The notes beneath the pieces are model-generated. The model ran no database searches and had not been told where the DNA came from. It saw nothing but the letters and a program-made list of their open reading frames with translations. From Bordetella petrii (lineage in GTDB: Bacteria > Pseudomonadota > Gammaproteobacteria > Burkholderiales > Burkholderiaceae_B), in NCBI RefSeq assembly GCF_017356245.1, contig NZ_JAFMZZ010000001.1, positions 3,533,201-3,597,200 of the forward strand: DNA of 64,000 nt, given 5' to 3'. A program made the position numbers and the translations under genes. This document shows, one piece after another, positions 1 to 10,978 of this stretch. Within the stretch, counting starts at the first letter, position 1. Every line of letters begins with the position of its first letter.

Positions 1-61
1 CGACGCACCACTGGGGCGGCTGGGGTTCTTGCCTTCGTGGGGGATTGCACCTTGAAAAGAG

Positions 62-196
62 AAAAATCGTGCGGGGCCGGCCATCGGCGCCGCCCTGCGC
101 GGCGCCGATGGCCATTCGTGCACTGCGCATTGCGCCGCCCGAATGCGATATCGGGCCGCGCTGGGCGGCCTGATATCGCGGCCCCGCAAAATTTTT
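62..196. repeat. Composite inverted-repeat element with three-way-junction geometry
   Basis: The outer arms are TGCGGGGCC (70-78) and GGCCCCGCA (180-188), flanked by AAAAAT (62-67) and ATTTTT (191-196), which also pair. Inside are two hairpins. The first has a perfect 14-bp stem (79-92 with 100-113). The second has a 13-of-14 stem (146-159 with 165-178). A related half-element, with the same GAAAAGA lead-in and TGCGGGGCC, is at 9846-9905 after gatB. This suggests a dispersed intergenic repeat; its function is unknown. Confidence 0.7.
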
Positions 197-272
197 CCCT
201 TCCCAGAAGCATGAGCCAAACAGGCAAGAACCCCACCCGCCCCGGCGATGTCCGGGCTTGAGGCCAATGCGA

Positions 273-426
273 GTCGGTTGGGCGTTGGCGGTGCGGGCGG
301 GGCGCCTCGGGGCCGAGCGAGGGAAACCGAAGGAGCGCAGCGACGAGGTTGACAACGCGATGTCTGGCGCGAAGGCGCCAGACCGGCCCCGTGAAGCGCC
401 GCCCGCACCGCCAACACCCAACCGAC
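273..426. repeat. Long inverted repeat with 27-nt arms and an internal hairpin
   Basis: Positions 273-299 and 400-426 are reverse complements over 27 nt with one mismatch. The enclosed 100 bp contains a perfect 9-bp hairpin (362-370 with 375-383) closed by a GAAG loop. The element sits just beyond the 3' end of rodA. It could fold in RNA from either strand or form a cruciform. No open frame or transposase is associated with it. Confidence 0.75.
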
Positions 427-461
427 GCCTTAGTAGGCATCCAACCCCGCAAAACCCCCGG

Positions 462-1598
462 CTAGGTTTTTTCCCCTCGATGCCGCGAAATGCTCATCAA
501 TATCCCGCAGGCAATCCCCATGGTGAATAGCGCCGTCCCCCCGTAGCTCATGAAGGGCAGCGGCACGCCCACTACGGGCAGGACGCCTGTCACCATGCCG
601 ACGTTGACGAACACGTAGATGAACACCATCATCGTCAACGCGCCCGCCAGCAGGCGGCCGAATTGGGATGAGGCGCGCATGGCGATGGTCAGGCCGCGTG
701 CGATCAGCAGGGCGTACAGCACCAGCATGGCCACGCCGCCGTACAGGCCGAACTCTTCGGCGTACACGGCGAAAATGAAGTCAGTGGTGCGCTCGGGGAT
801 GAAATCCAGGTGCGTCTGCGTGCCCTTCATGTAACCCTTGCCGTACAGCCCGCCCGACCCCACCGCGATCATCGACTGGATGGTGTGGAAGCCTTTGCCC
901 AGCGGGTCGGAACTGGGATTGAGCAGCGTGCAGACGCGCTGCTTTTGATAATCGTGCAGCACCACCCAGTCGACGCCGGGCTGGCACAGGGTGTCTTCGT
1001 AGTAGATCAGGATGCCGACGCTCAACACGCCGATCACGGCCAGCGGCGCCAGCAGCTTGAATGACAGGCCGGCGAAATAGATGACGCAGAAGCCGGCGCC
1101 GAACACCAGCAGCGCGGTGCCCAGGTCGGGCTGCAGCACGATCAGGGTGAACGGGGCCGCCAGCATCGCCGCCGCCACCAGGAAGTCGCGGATGCGCACC
1201 TCGCCTTCGTGGCGCTGGAAATACCAGGCCAGCATCAGCGGCACCGCGATCTTCAGCATTTCTGACGGCTGGATGCGGGTGATGCCCAGGTCCAGCCAGC
1301 GGGTCGCGCCCTTGCTGGTTTCGCCGAAGAACTCCACGCCCAGCAGCAGCACCACGCCCAGCACGTAGAACGGCAGCGCCAGCCGCATCAGCATCTTGGG
1401 CGGCACCAGCGCCACCGCCCACATGGCGCAGAAGGCGATCAGGAAATTGCGCGACTGCTCGGCAAAGCGCCAGTCGGTACTGCCCACGGCCGAATGCATG
1501 ACGGTCAGGCCCAGCGCGGCGAACAGCATCAAGATGACCAGCAGCGGCCAGTCGAAGGCAAGGAACACGCGTGCCAACAGGGCGCCCAGACGCTTCAT
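462..1598 (-). CDS. rodA: Rod-shape-determining peptidoglycan glycosyltransferase RodA
   Basis: A SEDS-family polytopic inner-membrane protein of 378 residues. SEDS proteins polymerise glycan strands from lipid II and work with PBP2 in the elongasome. The sequence is a run of hydrophobic segments with the family features VGSGGLYGKGYMKGTQTHLDFIP and, near the C-terminus, VPLPFMSYGGTA. The ATG start overlaps the mrdA stop by four bases (ATGA), so the two are translationally coupled. It is the last gene of mreB-mreC-mreD-mrdA-rodA. Length and motifs are normal for the family. Confidence 0.96.
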   Translation of the reverse strand: MKRLGALLARVFLAFDWPLLVILMLFAALGLTVMHSAVGSTDWRFAEQSRNFLIAFCAMWAVALVPPKMLMRLALPFYVLGVVLLLGVEFFGETSKGATRWLDLGITRIQPSEMLKIAVPLMLAWYFQRHEGEVRIRDFLVAAAMLAAPFTLIVLQPDLGTALLVFGAGFCVIYFAGLSFKLLAPLAVIGVLSVGILIYYEDTLCQPGVDWVVLHDYQKQRVCTLLNPSSDPLGKGFHTIQSMIAVGSGGLYGKGYMKGTQTHLDFIPERTTDFIFAVYAEEFGLYGGVAMLVLYALLIARGLTIAMRASSQFGRLLAGALTMMVFIYVFVNVGMVTGVLPVVGVPLPFMSYGGTALFTMGIACGILMSISRHRGEKT

Positions 1599-3679
1599 GG
1601 CTTGTCTCCGGTGGCGGGCGACTCGAACAGGTCGGTCAGGTCGGACAGCGCCGGCGCCGTCGAGGGCGCGCGCCGCGCGGGCGCGGCCGGCGGCTTGGGC
1701 GCCGCGGTGGCCCGGGGCGCCGGCCGGGGCCTGGGGGCCGGCGCGGGCGCGGGCGCCGCGGCAGCCGGCTGGGGCGCGGCCGGCGCCGCCGCTTCGGCGG
1801 GCGGGGCGGCGGCCGGCGGGATGGGCGCCGCCGGCGCGGTCTTGGCCAGCCAGAAATCGAACACCTTGCGCGCGATGGGGGCCGCCACGCTGGCGCCCCA
1901 GCCGGCGTTCTCGACCAGCAGCGCCACCGCGATGCGCGGCCGGTCGTAAGGCGCGAACCCCATGAACAGCGCGTGGTCGCGCAGACGCTCGTCGAGTTCG
2001 CTGGCCCGGTATTGCGAGCCGCGCAGGCTGAACACCTGGGCGGTGCCGGTCTTGCCGGCGGCCTGGTACGGCGCGCCCACGAACGCGCGCCGCGCCGTGC
2101 CCTGGCGCACCACGTCGGCCATGGCGGACTTGATGATGTCGACGTTCTGCTGCTTGAGCGGAATGCGGTATTGCGGGGTCGACGGCGTCACGGTGGTCTT
2201 GCCGCTGCGGGTGTCGCGCACCGCGTGCACCAGGTGGGGCCGCCGGAAGGCGCCGTTGTCGGCCAGGGTAGAAGTGGCCTGCGCCAGCTGCAGCAGGGTG
2301 AACGAGTTGTAGCCCTGCCCCACCGCCACCGAAATGGTTTCGCCGGCGTACCAGCGCTGCCGCTCGCGCCCCTTGTACGCCTTGCGCTTCCACTCGGTGG
2401 ACGGCAGCACGCCGGCGCGCTCGCCGTCCAGGTCGATGCCGGTGATCTGGCCGAAGCCGAACTGCTTGGAAAAATCATGCAGCGCGTTCACGCCGATTTC
2501 CGGGCCGAGCGAATAAAAATAAGTATCCGACGACACCACGATGGCGCGGTGCATGTCGGTCATGCCGTAAGCGGCGCCGCCGGCATTGCGGAACCGCTGG
2601 CCGCCGAATTCGTAATAGCCGGGATCGGCAATGCGCTCGGTGGCGCTGCGCACGCCCAGTTCGAGCGCCGCCAGGGCCACGAAGGGCTTGTAGGTCGAGC
2701 CGATGGGATACGTGCCGTACAGCGGCCGGTTGATCAGCGGATGGTCGGGCGATTCGTTCAGCAGGCGCCAGTTCTCGACGTCGATGCCGTCGATGAACAG
2801 GTTGGGGTCGAACGACGGCTGCGACACGAAAGCCAGCACCTCGCCGGTGTTGGGATCCAGGGCCACCAGGGCGCCGCGCTGGTCGCCGAACGCTTCTTCG
2901 GCGATGCGCTGCAGGTCCAGGTCGATGGACAGCATGATGTCGGAGCCCGGCACCGGGTCGCGGCGGCGCAGGGTGCGCACCGGACGGCCGCTGGCGGTGA
3001 CTTCGACTTCTTCGACGCCGGTCTGGCCGTGCAGCTGCTCTTCCCAGCTTTTCTCGATGCCCTTCTTGCCGATGACGTCGGTGCCGCGGTAATTGCCCAG
3101 CTGGCCGGCGTTTTCCAGGGCTTCGATGTCATTGTCGGAAATACGGCCGATGTAGCCCACCACATGGCCGGCCGTGGCGCCCTGGGGATATTCGCGCACC
3201 CAGCGGGCCCGCAGCTCCACGCCGGGGAATTCGTAGGCGTGGGCCGCGAACCAGGCGGCTTCGGTTTCGTTCAGGTTGTTGCGCAGCACCAGGCTGGCGT
3301 AGCGGCTGGATTCGACCACGCGGCGCTTGAAGCGGCGCAGGTCGCCCGGGCTGATATAGACGATGGGGGTCAGGCGGTCGAGCAGCGTGTCGATGTCGCC
3401 GGCCTGGGCGGGCACCACCTCAAGCGTATAGGTGCGGTAGTTGCGCGCCAGCACGTGGCCGTTGCGGTCCAGGATCTCGCCGCGGCGCGGGGCGATCGGC
3501 ACCACCGCGATGCGGTTGCGGTCGGCGCGCTCGGACAGGCCTTCGTAGCGGTCGACCTGCAGGTACCAGAACCGGCCCACCAGCACGCCGAAGCAGATCA
3601 GCGCGAACAGGCCGCCCACCCAGGCGCGCAGCCTGAAGCGCTGCTTCTGCTGCTGACCGGTTTTCTTGAATTCGAACAT
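1595..3679 (-). CDS. mrdA: Peptidoglycan D,D-transpeptidase PBP2
   Basis: A class B penicillin-binding protein of 694 residues that cross-links peptidoglycan during elongation, paired with RodA. It has an N-terminal transmembrane anchor (about residues 20-42), a PBP dimerisation domain and a C-terminal transpeptidase domain. The nucleophile is Ser328 in STYK, a serine-containing SSD motif follows, and the KTGT motif is at about 543-546. After the catalytic domain, from about residue 605, there is a low-complexity Ala/Pro-rich tail of some 80 residues, longer than in enterobacterial PBP2. It lies between mreD and rodA and overlaps rodA by four bases. Confidence 0.96.
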   Translation of the reverse strand: MFEFKKTGQQQKQRFRLRAWVGGLFALICFGVLVGRFWYLQVDRYEGLSERADRNRIAVVPIAPRRGEILDRNGHVLARNYRTYTLEVVPAQAGDIDTLLDRLTPIVYISPGDLRRFKRRVVESSRYASLVLRNNLNETEAAWFAAHAYEFPGVELRARWVREYPQGATAGHVVGYIGRISDNDIEALENAGQLGNYRGTDVIGKKGIEKSWEEQLHGQTGVEEVEVTASGRPVRTLRRRDPVPGSDIMLSIDLDLQRIAEEAFGDQRGALVALDPNTGEVLAFVSQPSFDPNLFIDGIDVENWRLLNESPDHPLINRPLYGTYPIGSTYKPFVALAALELGVRSATERIADPGYYEFGGQRFRNAGGAAYGMTDMHRAIVVSSDTYFYSLGPEIGVNALHDFSKQFGFGQITGIDLDGERAGVLPSTEWKRKAYKGRERQRWYAGETISVAVGQGYNSFTLLQLAQATSTLADNGAFRRPHLVHAVRDTRSGKTTVTPSTPQYRIPLKQQNVDIIKSAMADVVRQGTARRAFVGAPYQAAGKTGTAQVFSLRGSQYRASELDERLRDHALFMGFAPYDRPRIAVALLVENAGWGASVAAPIARKVFDFWLAKTAPAAPIPPAAAPPAEAAAPAAPQPAAAAPAPAPAPRPRPAPRATAAPKPPAAPARRAPSTAPALSDLTDLFESPATGDKP

Positions 3680-3703
3680 GGCGGGCGCGTGGAAAACCCG
3701 GCC

Positions 3704-4261
3704 TCAGACTGAGGAGGACTCGACATCGTCGGTGCCGCGCTGCGGCAGGTGCAGCACCCAGCCGGCCAGCGGCCAGATGGCCACGGTGAGCAATACGCCC
3801 AGAGTCCATTCCCAGCCCGGCCATTTGCCGGCCAGCCAGGCCAGCACCATCTGCTGCACCAGCCGCGCCAGGAAAAACACCGGCAGCATGTGCATGGCCT
3901 GGCTCCAGAGATCGAAGCGCTGCAGGCGGCGATGCAGCGCCACCGCGCCGTAGGCCATCAGGGTGTACGACAGCGCGTGCCCGCCCAGCACGCTGGCATC
4001 GTGCACGTCCATCAGCACGCCGAAGCAGAATGCCGCCACCAGGCCGATCCGGCGCGGCTCGTGCACGCACCAGAACGCCAGCACCAGCGCCAGGATGTCG
4101 GGCGCGCCTTCCCAGACCCGCCAGGGCAGCAGCGACAGCAGCCACGCCAGCAGCAGCGTGCCCCAGACGAACGCGCCGTGCGCCGGCCGCGCCAGGCGCT
4201 CGGGGCGCACATTGCTGGGCGTGCCCAGGCGGCGCGCCGGCTGGGGGTTATTGCGATCCAC
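3704..4261 (-). CDS. mreD: Rod-shape-determining membrane protein MreD
   Basis: A 185-residue protein with several hydrophobic helices, typical of MreD, the membrane partner of MreC in the elongasome. The start is GTG at 4259-4261, inside the 3' end of mreC (14-bp overlap), which indicates coupling. The central part (ILALVLAFWCVHEPRRIGLV and GVLMDVHDASVLGGHALSY) matches the conserved MreD core. The assignment also rests on its position between mreC and mrdA. Confidence 0.93.
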   Translation of the reverse strand: MDRNNPQPARRLGTPSNVRPERLARPAHGAFVWGTLLLAWLLSLLPWRVWEGAPDILALVLAFWCVHEPRRIGLVAAFCFGVLMDVHDASVLGGHALSYTLMAYGAVALHRRLQRFDLWSQAMHMLPVFFLARLVQQMVLAWLAGKWPGWEWTLGVLLTVAIWPLAGWVLHLPQRGTDDVESSSV

Positions 4262-5132
4262 CGGTATCGGCCTCTTGAAGATCGGACTGGGCGCGCGCCA
4301 CGTCGACTTGCAGCACCAGGAAATGGCGGTAGCGCTCGGGGTGGGCCAGCGGTTCGCAGATGGCGCGCGCGAACCCGGACGCGGTGTCGCGCTCGACCGT
4401 CAGCACCCTGGCCACCGGCAGGCCGGCGGGGAACAGGCCGCCGACGCCGCTGGTGACGATGGTATCGCCTTCTTTGATGTCGGCGTTGGCGGCCAGGTAG
4501 CGCACTTCGATGCGGCCCGGCGTGTTCGAGCCGAAGGCGATCAGGCGCAGTCCGTTGCGCAGCACCTGCACCGGCACCGACACGCGCTCATCGGTAACCA
4601 GCGCGGCTTCGGCCGCCATGGGCGTGACCCGCACGATCTGGCCCACCACGCCGCCTTCGTCGATGACCGGCATGCCCGGCGCCAGGCCGGCCTGGCTGCC
4701 CTTGTTGAACACCAGGCGCTGCTGGAAGGTGTTGGCCGGCTCGTACAGCACTTCGACCACCACGGCCGCCTGCTCGACGGTGTCGGTGACCCCCAGCAGG
4801 CGGCGCAGCTGGGCGTTCTCGGCCGCCAGCTGCGCGGCGTGGGTGGCCACCTGCGACAGTTCGATGCGCTGGCGCTGCAGCGCCTCGTTTTCGGTGCGGA
4901 TGCGATTGGCGGCGTTGAACCACTCGTTGAACTGCTGTACCAGGTCGCGCGGCGCCATGACGGCGCGCTGGAAGGGGTACAGGCCCACGGCGACGGCGCG
5001 CCGCAGCGGTTCGAGCACGTGGAATTGCGAATCGAGGACCAGCAGCGCCAGCGACAGGGCGACCATGACGAGCAACCGGACTTCTGCCGGCGGGCCGCGC
5101 CTGAACAGCGGTGGAGTCCCTTGTCGTTGCAT
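4248..5132 (-). CDS. mreC: Cell shape-determining protein MreC
   Basis: A 294-residue protein with a short cytoplasmic N-terminus, one transmembrane helix (about residues 18-36), a coiled-coil stretch rich in Arg, Glu and Gln (about 65-110) and the periplasmic beta-barrel domains of MreC. MreC links MreB filaments to PBP2. The conserved phrase GMPVIDEGGVVGQIVRVTP is present. The start is ATG, 79 bp after the mreB stop. It ends inside mreD. Confidence 0.95.
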   Translation of the reverse strand: MQRQGTPPLFRRGPPAEVRLLVMVALSLALLVLDSQFHVLEPLRRAVAVGLYPFQRAVMAPRDLVQQFNEWFNAANRIRTENEALQRQRIELSQVATHAAQLAAENAQLRRLLGVTDTVEQAAVVVEVLYEPANTFQQRLVFNKGSQAGLAPGMPVIDEGGVVGQIVRVTPMAAEAALVTDERVSVPVQVLRNGLRLIAFGSNTPGRIEVRYLAANADIKEGDTIVTSGVGGLFPAGLPVARVLTVERDTASGFARAICEPLAHPERYRHFLVLQVDVARAQSDLQEADTGGSQ

Positions 5133-5211
5133 GAATACCGAACCCGGGCGTCAGCCCGCGACCGCTGCGCCGGGCAGCGCCGGCGAAGCGGCGCCGGCCG
5201 GCGGGACGGGC

Positions 5212-6481
<1,270 letters not shown>

Positions 6482-6790
6482 ATGGCGCTCAACGAACAAG
6501 ACGTGGCCCGCATTGCCCGGCTGGCCAGAATTGAATTGACCCCCGACCAGCGCAGCCGCGCCCAGGACGAACTCAACGGCATCCTCCACCTGATCGAGCG
6601 GCTGCAGGCGGCCGACACCCAGGGCGTCGAGCCGCTGGCCCACCCCCTGTCGGCCCACCAGGACATCGCCCTGCGCCTGCGCCCCGACGCCGTCACCGAA
6701 ACGGCCTCGGAAGACCGCCGCGCCGAGCTGCTGGCCAATGCGCCGGACGCCCGCGACGGCCTGTTCCTGGTTCCCAAGGTCATCGAGTAA
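6482..6790 (+). CDS. gatC: Asp-tRNA(Asn)/Glu-tRNA(Gln) amidotransferase subunit C
   Basis: A 102-residue small subunit of the GatCAB amidotransferase, which converts mischarged Glu-tRNA(Gln) and Asp-tRNA(Asn) to the amide forms. It starts MALNEQDVARIARLARIEL, the usual GatC opening, and contains the ILHLIERLQAADTQGVEPLAHP core. No strong ribosome-binding site is visible before the ATG. It is followed by gatA after 3 bp and is the first gene of gatCAB. Confidence 0.95.
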   Translation: MALNEQDVARIARLARIELTPDQRSRAQDELNGILHLIERLQAADTQGVEPLAHPLSAHQDIALRLRPDAVTETASEDRRAELLANAPDARDGLFLVPKVIE

Positions 6791-6793
6791 GCC

Positions 6794-8332
6794 ATGACGA
6801 CTTCCGCCCTGCATACCCAATTCGGCGGCATCGCCGAACTGCGCGCCGCCCTGGCCGGCCGCCAGGTCAGCGCCCGCGAGCTGGCGCAGAGCGCCCTGGA
6901 CGCCGCCCAGGCCGCCAGCGCCCTGAATACCTTCCTGCACCTCGACCCCGACCTGACCCTGGCCCAGGCCGACGCGGCCGACGCCGCCCTGGCCGCCGGC
7001 ACGGCCGGCCCCTTGGCGGGCGTGCCCATTGCCCATAAAGACGCTTTTGTTACAAGGGGCTGGCGCACCACCGCCGGCAGCAAGATGCTGCAGAGCTACG
7101 CCAGCCCGTTCGATGCCACCGTGGTGCAGCGCCTGCAGGCCGCGGGCGCCGTGTCGGTGGGCAAGCTCAACTGCGACGAGTTCGCCATGGGTTCGGCCAA
7201 CGAAAACTCGGCCTACGGCCCGGTGCGCAACCCCTGGGACCACGACGCCGTGCCCGGCGGCTCGTCGGGCGGCTCGGCCGCCGCGGTGGCGGCCCGCCTG
7301 GTGGCCGCCGCCACCGGCACCGACACCGGCGGCTCGGTGCGCCAGCCGGCCGCCCTGTGCGGCGTCAGCGGCATCAAGCCCACCTACGGCACCGTGTCGC
7401 GCTTCGGCATCGTGGCCTTCGGCTCCAGCCTTGATCAGGCCGGCCCGCTGGCGCCCAGCAGCCGCGACCTGCTCGAACTGCTCGACCCCATGAGCGGGTT
7501 CGACCCCCATGACGCCACCAGCCTGGAAACCTGCGACGGCGCGCCCAACGCGCCGGGCCGCATCCGCGCCGCCTACGACGCCGCCCAGGCCGGCTGCGAC
7601 GCCGCCGGCAGCCAGCCCCTGAAGGGCCTGCGCATCGGCGTGCCGCAAGAATATTTCGGCGCCGGGCTGGCCCCTGACGTGGCCGCCGCGGTCGAGGCCG
7701 CGCTGGCGCAGTTCGAGGCCCTGGGCGCGCAGCGCGTGGCGATTTCGCTGCCGCGCACCGAACTGGCCATCCCCGCCTACTACGTGATCGCGCCGGCCGA
7801 GGCGTCCAGCAACCTGGCGCGCTACGACGGCGTGCGCTACGGCCACCGCGCGGCCGAATATGCCGACCTGAACCAGATGATCGCGCGCTCGCGCGCCGAG
7901 GGTTTCGGCGACGAGGTCAAGCGCCGCATCCTGATCGGCACCTACGTGCTGTCGCACGGCTACTACGACGCCTATTACCTGCAGGCCCAGCGCGTGCGCC
8001 GCCTGATCGCGCAAGACTTCCAGCACGCCTACGCCGGCCAGTGCGACGTCATCATGGGGCCGGTGGCGCCCACCGTGGCCAAGAACATCGGCGACAACCG
8101 CGACGACCCCACCGCCGACTGGCTGGCCGACGTCTACACGCTGGGCGTCAGCCTGGCGGGCCTGCCGGCCATGTCCGTTCCTTGCGGCTTCGGCCAGGGC
8201 GGCCGCCCCGTCGGCCTGCAGATCATCGGCAACTATTTCGACGAAGGCCGCCTGCTGGCCATCGCCGACCGTTATCAACAAATTACCGACTGGCACCGCC
8301 GCGTGCCCGGCCGGCAAGGCACCGAGCAATGA
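6794..8332 (+). CDS. gatA: Asp-tRNA(Asn)/Glu-tRNA(Gln) amidotransferase subunit A
   Basis: A 512-residue amidase-signature enzyme that supplies ammonia from glutamine. The catalytic triad is visible as Lys82 (AHKD), Ser157 (PGGSSGGS) and Ser181 (DTGGSVRQP). A central insertion at about residues 240-275 is rich in Ala and Gly and looks lineage-specific. The stop overlaps the gatB start by four bases (ATGA). Confidence 0.97.
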   Translation: MTTSALHTQFGGIAELRAALAGRQVSARELAQSALDAAQAASALNTFLHLDPDLTLAQADAADAALAAGTAGPLAGVPIAHKDAFVTRGWRTTAGSKMLQSYASPFDATVVQRLQAAGAVSVGKLNCDEFAMGSANENSAYGPVRNPWDHDAVPGGSSGGSAAAVAARLVAAATGTDTGGSVRQPAALCGVSGIKPTYGTVSRFGIVAFGSSLDQAGPLAPSSRDLLELLDPMSGFDPHDATSLETCDGAPNAPGRIRAAYDAAQAGCDAAGSQPLKGLRIGVPQEYFGAGLAPDVAAAVEAALAQFEALGAQRVAISLPRTELAIPAYYVIAPAEASSNLARYDGVRYGHRAAEYADLNQMIARSRAEGFGDEVKRRILIGTYVLSHGYYDAYYLQAQRVRRLIAQDFQHAYAGQCDVIMGPVAPTVAKNIGDNRDDPTADWLADVYTLGVSLAGLPAMSVPCGFGQGGRPVGLQIIGNYFDEGRLLAIADRYQQITDWHRRVPGRQGTEQ

Positions 8333-9786
8333 ACTGGGAAATCGTCATCGGCCTGGAAACGCACACCCAGCTTTCCACCGACGCCAAGATCTTTTCGGGC
8401 AGCAGCACCCGTTTCGGCGCCGCGCCCAACACGCAGGCCAATGTGGTCGACCTGGCGCTGCCCGGCAGCCTGCCGGTCATGAACCGCGGCGCGGCCGAAC
8501 GCGCCATCCGCTTCGGCCTGGCGGTGGGCGGCAGCGTGGCGCCGCGCTCGGTGTTCGCGCGCAAGAACTACTTCTACCCCGACCTGCCCAAGGGCTACCA
8601 GATCAGCCAGTACGAGCTGCCGGTGGTACAGGGCGGCTCGCTGTCGTTCTTCGTGGGCGAAGAAGAAAAAACCGTCAACCTGACGCGCGCCCACCTGGAA
8701 GAAGACGCCGGCAAGTCGCTGCACGACGACTTCGCCCTGGCCAGCGGCGCGCCGGCCAGCGGCATCGACCTCAACCGCGCCGGCACGCCGCTGCTGGAAA
8801 TCGTTACCGAGCCCGAAATGCGCTCGGCCGCCGAGGCCGTTGCCTATGCGCGCGCGCTGCACAGCCTGGTGGTGTGGCTGGGCATCTGCGACGGCAACAT
8901 GCAGGAAGGCTCGTTCCGCTGCGACGCCAACGTGTCGGTGCGCCCGGTGGGGCAGAAAGAATTCGGCACCCGCACCGAAATCAAGAACGTCAACTCGTTC
9001 CGCTTCCTGGAACGGGCCATTCTGTTCGAAGCGCGCCGCCAGATCGAACTGATCGAAGACGGCGGCACGGTGGTGCAGGAAACCCGCCTGTACGACGCCG
9101 ACCGCGACGAAACGCGCAGCATGCGCAGCAAGGAAGACGCGCACGACTACCGCTACTTCCCCGATCCCGACCTGCCGCCGCTGGTCATCTCGCCCGAATG
9201 GGTCGAGCAGGTGCGGGCCCAGATGCCCGAACTGCCGGCCGCCCTGCGCGAGCGTTTCGAGCGCGACTACGGCCTGTCGGCCTATGACGCGGCCCAGCTG
9301 TCGGCCAGCCGCGGCCTGGCGGCATACTTCGAAGAAGTGGCGCGCGCCCTGCCGGCCGGCCAGGCCAAGCAGGCCGCCAACTGGATCATGGGCGAAGTGG
9401 CCGCCACCCTGAACCGCGAAGAAAAAGACATTGCCGACGTGCCGGTGCAGGCGCCCGCCCTGGCCGCCCTGATCGGCCGCATCGTCGACGGCACCATTTC
9501 CAACAAGATCGCGCGCGACGTGTTCTCGGCCATGTGGGCCGGCGAACACGGCGGCCAGCCCGACGCCATCATCGAGGCGCGCGGCCTGAAGCAGATCAGC
9601 GACACCGGCGCCATCGGCGCCATGATCGACGAGGTGCTGGCGGCCAACCCGGCCATCGTGGCCGAATACCGGGCCGGCAAGCAGAAAGCCTTCAACTCGC
9701 TGGTAGGCCAGATCATGAAAGCCGCCAAAGGGAAGGCGAATCCGCAGCAAGTCAATGAGGTATTGAAGCAGAAACTTGAAGGGTGA
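8329..9786 (+). CDS. gatB: Asp-tRNA(Asn)/Glu-tRNA(Gln) amidotransferase subunit B
   Basis: A 485-residue subunit that binds the tRNA and activates the mischarged aminoacyl group with ATP. The start at [15 protein letters not shown] was chosen because it gives the family N-terminus and overlaps the gatA stop; the frame extends further upstream but only inside gatA. Conserved motifs include [12 protein letters not shown] and [16 protein letters not shown]. The C-terminal helical and tail domains (YqeY-like) are complete. It closes the gatCAB operon. Confidence 0.97.
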   Translation: MNWEIVIGLETHTQLSTDAKIFSGSSTRFGAAPNTQANVVDLALPGSLPVMNRGAAERAIRFGLAVGGSVAPRSVFARKNYFYPDLPKGYQISQYELPVVQGGSLSFFVGEEEKTVNLTRAHLEEDAGKSLHDDFALASGAPASGIDLNRAGTPLLEIVTEPEMRSAAEAVAYARALHSLVVWLGICDGNMQEGSFRCDANVSVRPVGQKEFGTRTEIKNVNSFRFLERAILFEARRQIELIEDGGTVVQETRLYDADRDETRSMRSKEDAHDYRYFPDPDLPPLVISPEWVEQVRAQMPELPAALRERFERDYGLSAYDAAQLSASRGLAAYFEEVARALPAGQAKQAANWIMGEVAATLNREEKDIADVPVQAPALAALIGRIVDGTISNKIARDVFSAMWAGEHGGQPDAIIEARGLKQISDTGAIGAMIDEVLAANPAIVAEYRAGKQKAFNSLVGQIMKAAKGKANPQQVNEVLKQKLEG

Positions 9787-9845
9787 TTGCCTCCCTCTCT
9801 GTTGTTGGGGGAGGTGTTTCTATTGGCGTCGTGGGGTCTGTTTTA

Positions 9846-9905
9846 GAAAAGAAAAACATCTTGCGGGGCCGCCAGGTAAGGCCGCCCAGCGCGGCTTTAC
9901 CTGGC
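9846..9905. repeat. Half copy of the three-way-junction element
   Basis: It shares the GAAAAGA A-rich lead and TGCGGGGCC with 54-78. A hairpin follows (9871-9885 with 9891-9905, 14 of 15 paired, loop CCAGC). Unlike the first copy it lacks the second arm and the closing GGCCCCGCA; the TGTC repeats begin soon after. Confidence 0.6.
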
Positions 9906-9939
9906 ATTCGGCTGGATCTGGGCACTGCTCGGTTTTTCG

Positions 9940-10029
9940 GGTGTCTGACTCCGAAGGTGTCAGACACCGCAGCGAGCCGAGGCTGTCTCAGTCGTACGGT
10001 GTCAGGCACCCTGGCGGGAGCCTGACACC
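9940..10029. repeat. Paired TGTC hairpin repeat, locus 1
   Basis: Two hairpins are separated by 29 bp. The first is GGTGTCTGAC (9940-9949) with GTCAGACACC (9959-9968), a perfect 10-bp stem. The second is GGTGTCAGGC (9998-10007) with GCCTGACACC (10020-10029), also perfect. The spacer contains the reverse complement of a GTACGACTGAGACAG-like core that recurs at 25122 onward, so this copy is inverted relative to the third locus. Confidence 0.8.
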
Positions 10030-10148
10030 TGGAACAGCCAGGAGATCATGCCATGGGTGCCAAACACCAGGCAGGCAAGCCTACGCCAATGCTCATCAGG
10101 CCCGCGCCACCCCGCGACGTCCAGAAGAAAGCCCCACGCCCCCGGGGA

Positions 10149-10826
10149 TCACAGTACCCCGTATTTGGCCCGATAGGCCAGCACCGCCTGCTGGTTGCCC
10201 GCGAACTGCGAATCGCCCTGCAGCAAGGCCAGGATGTCGGCCAGCGATGCGATGCTGACCACCGGCATCCCGTAGGTCTTGGCCACGTCCTGCACGGCGG
10301 AATGGGGCGACAGGGCATCGTCGGGGCCGGCGCGTTCCTGGCGGTCCAGGGCGATCAGCACGGCGGCGGGTTCGGCGCCGGCGGCGCGGATGATCTCGAC
10401 CGACTCGCGCACCGAGGTGCCGGCGGTGATCACGTCGTCGATGATCACCACCCTGCCCTGCAGCGGAGCCCCCACCAGCGTGCCGCCTTCGCCGTGGTCT
10501 TTGGCTTCTTTGCGGTTGAACGCGAACGGCACGTCGCGCCCCTGCATGGCCGGATGGCCGGCCAGCGCCACGGCCGTGGCCGTGGCCAGGGGGATGCCCT
10601 TGTAGGCGGGCCCGAACAGCATGTCGAAGGCAATGCCGGAATCGACCAGCGCCTGCGCATAGAACTGCGCCAGCCGGCCCACCGAGGCGCCGCTGTTGAA
10701 CAGGCCCGCGTTGAAGAAATACGGGCTGGTGCGGCCCGACTTGACCTTGAAGCTGCCAAAGCGCAGCACGCTCTCATCGAGGGCAAAACGGACGAAGTCG
10801 GTAGAAGTGGCGGTAGCGGCGGCCAT
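10149..10826 (-). CDS. pyrE: Orotate phosphoribosyltransferase
   Basis: A 225-residue type I phosphoribosyltransferase that makes OMP from orotate and PRPP in pyrimidine synthesis. The N-terminal [19 protein letters not shown] motif and the PRPP-binding loop [13 protein letters not shown] identify it. It is transcribed alone on the minus strand, divergent from xthA. Length is normal. Confidence 0.97.
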   Translation of the reverse strand: MAAATATSTDFVRFALDESVLRFGSFKVKSGRTSPYFFNAGLFNSGASVGRLAQFYAQALVDSGIAFDMLFGPAYKGIPLATATAVALAGHPAMQGRDVPFAFNRKEAKDHGEGGTLVGAPLQGRVVIIDDVITAGTSVRESVEIIRAAGAEPAAVLIALDRQERAGPDDALSPHSAVQDVAKTYGMPVVSIASLADILALLQGDSQFAGNQQAVLAYRAKYGVL

Positions 10827-10978
10827 GCGGCGGGGTTTCCGGAAAACGAGAAGAGACCGGCATTTTAGCTGCCTTCACCGCCGTCCCCGGCGCACACCGG
10901 CTTGCGCGGCCGGCGCCCGAGTCGGTTAAATTCGGCGCTTGGACCGGCGCAGGCCGGCCGCTTTCCAGGAGTTTCGCC

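Larger units (their letters stand above)
1..461. other. Gene-free region with nested inverted repeats
   Basis: No convincing coding frame is seen here; the short open frames have no recognisable domain. The stretch lies downstream of rodA and holds two large structured repeats, annotated separately at 62-196 and 273-426. No U-tract terminator for rodA is obvious. Confidence 0.7.
9787..10148. other. Repeat-rich spacer between gatB and pyrE
   Basis: This 362-bp spacer between convergent gatB and pyrE has no credible gene. It holds a half copy of the 62-196 element (9846-9905) followed by a pair of TGTC-type hairpins (9940-10029). The rest, to 10148, has no feature recognised. Confidence 0.7.

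Noticed and set aside
273..426. CRISPR array or retron RNA
   Set aside because: There are no regularly spaced direct repeats and no reverse transcriptase or cas gene nearby; it is a single inverted repeat.
1571..3712. A long plus-strand open frame opposite mrdA
   Set aside because: It mirrors the PBP2 gene and gives an Arg/Gly/Ala/His-rich product with no recognisable domain.
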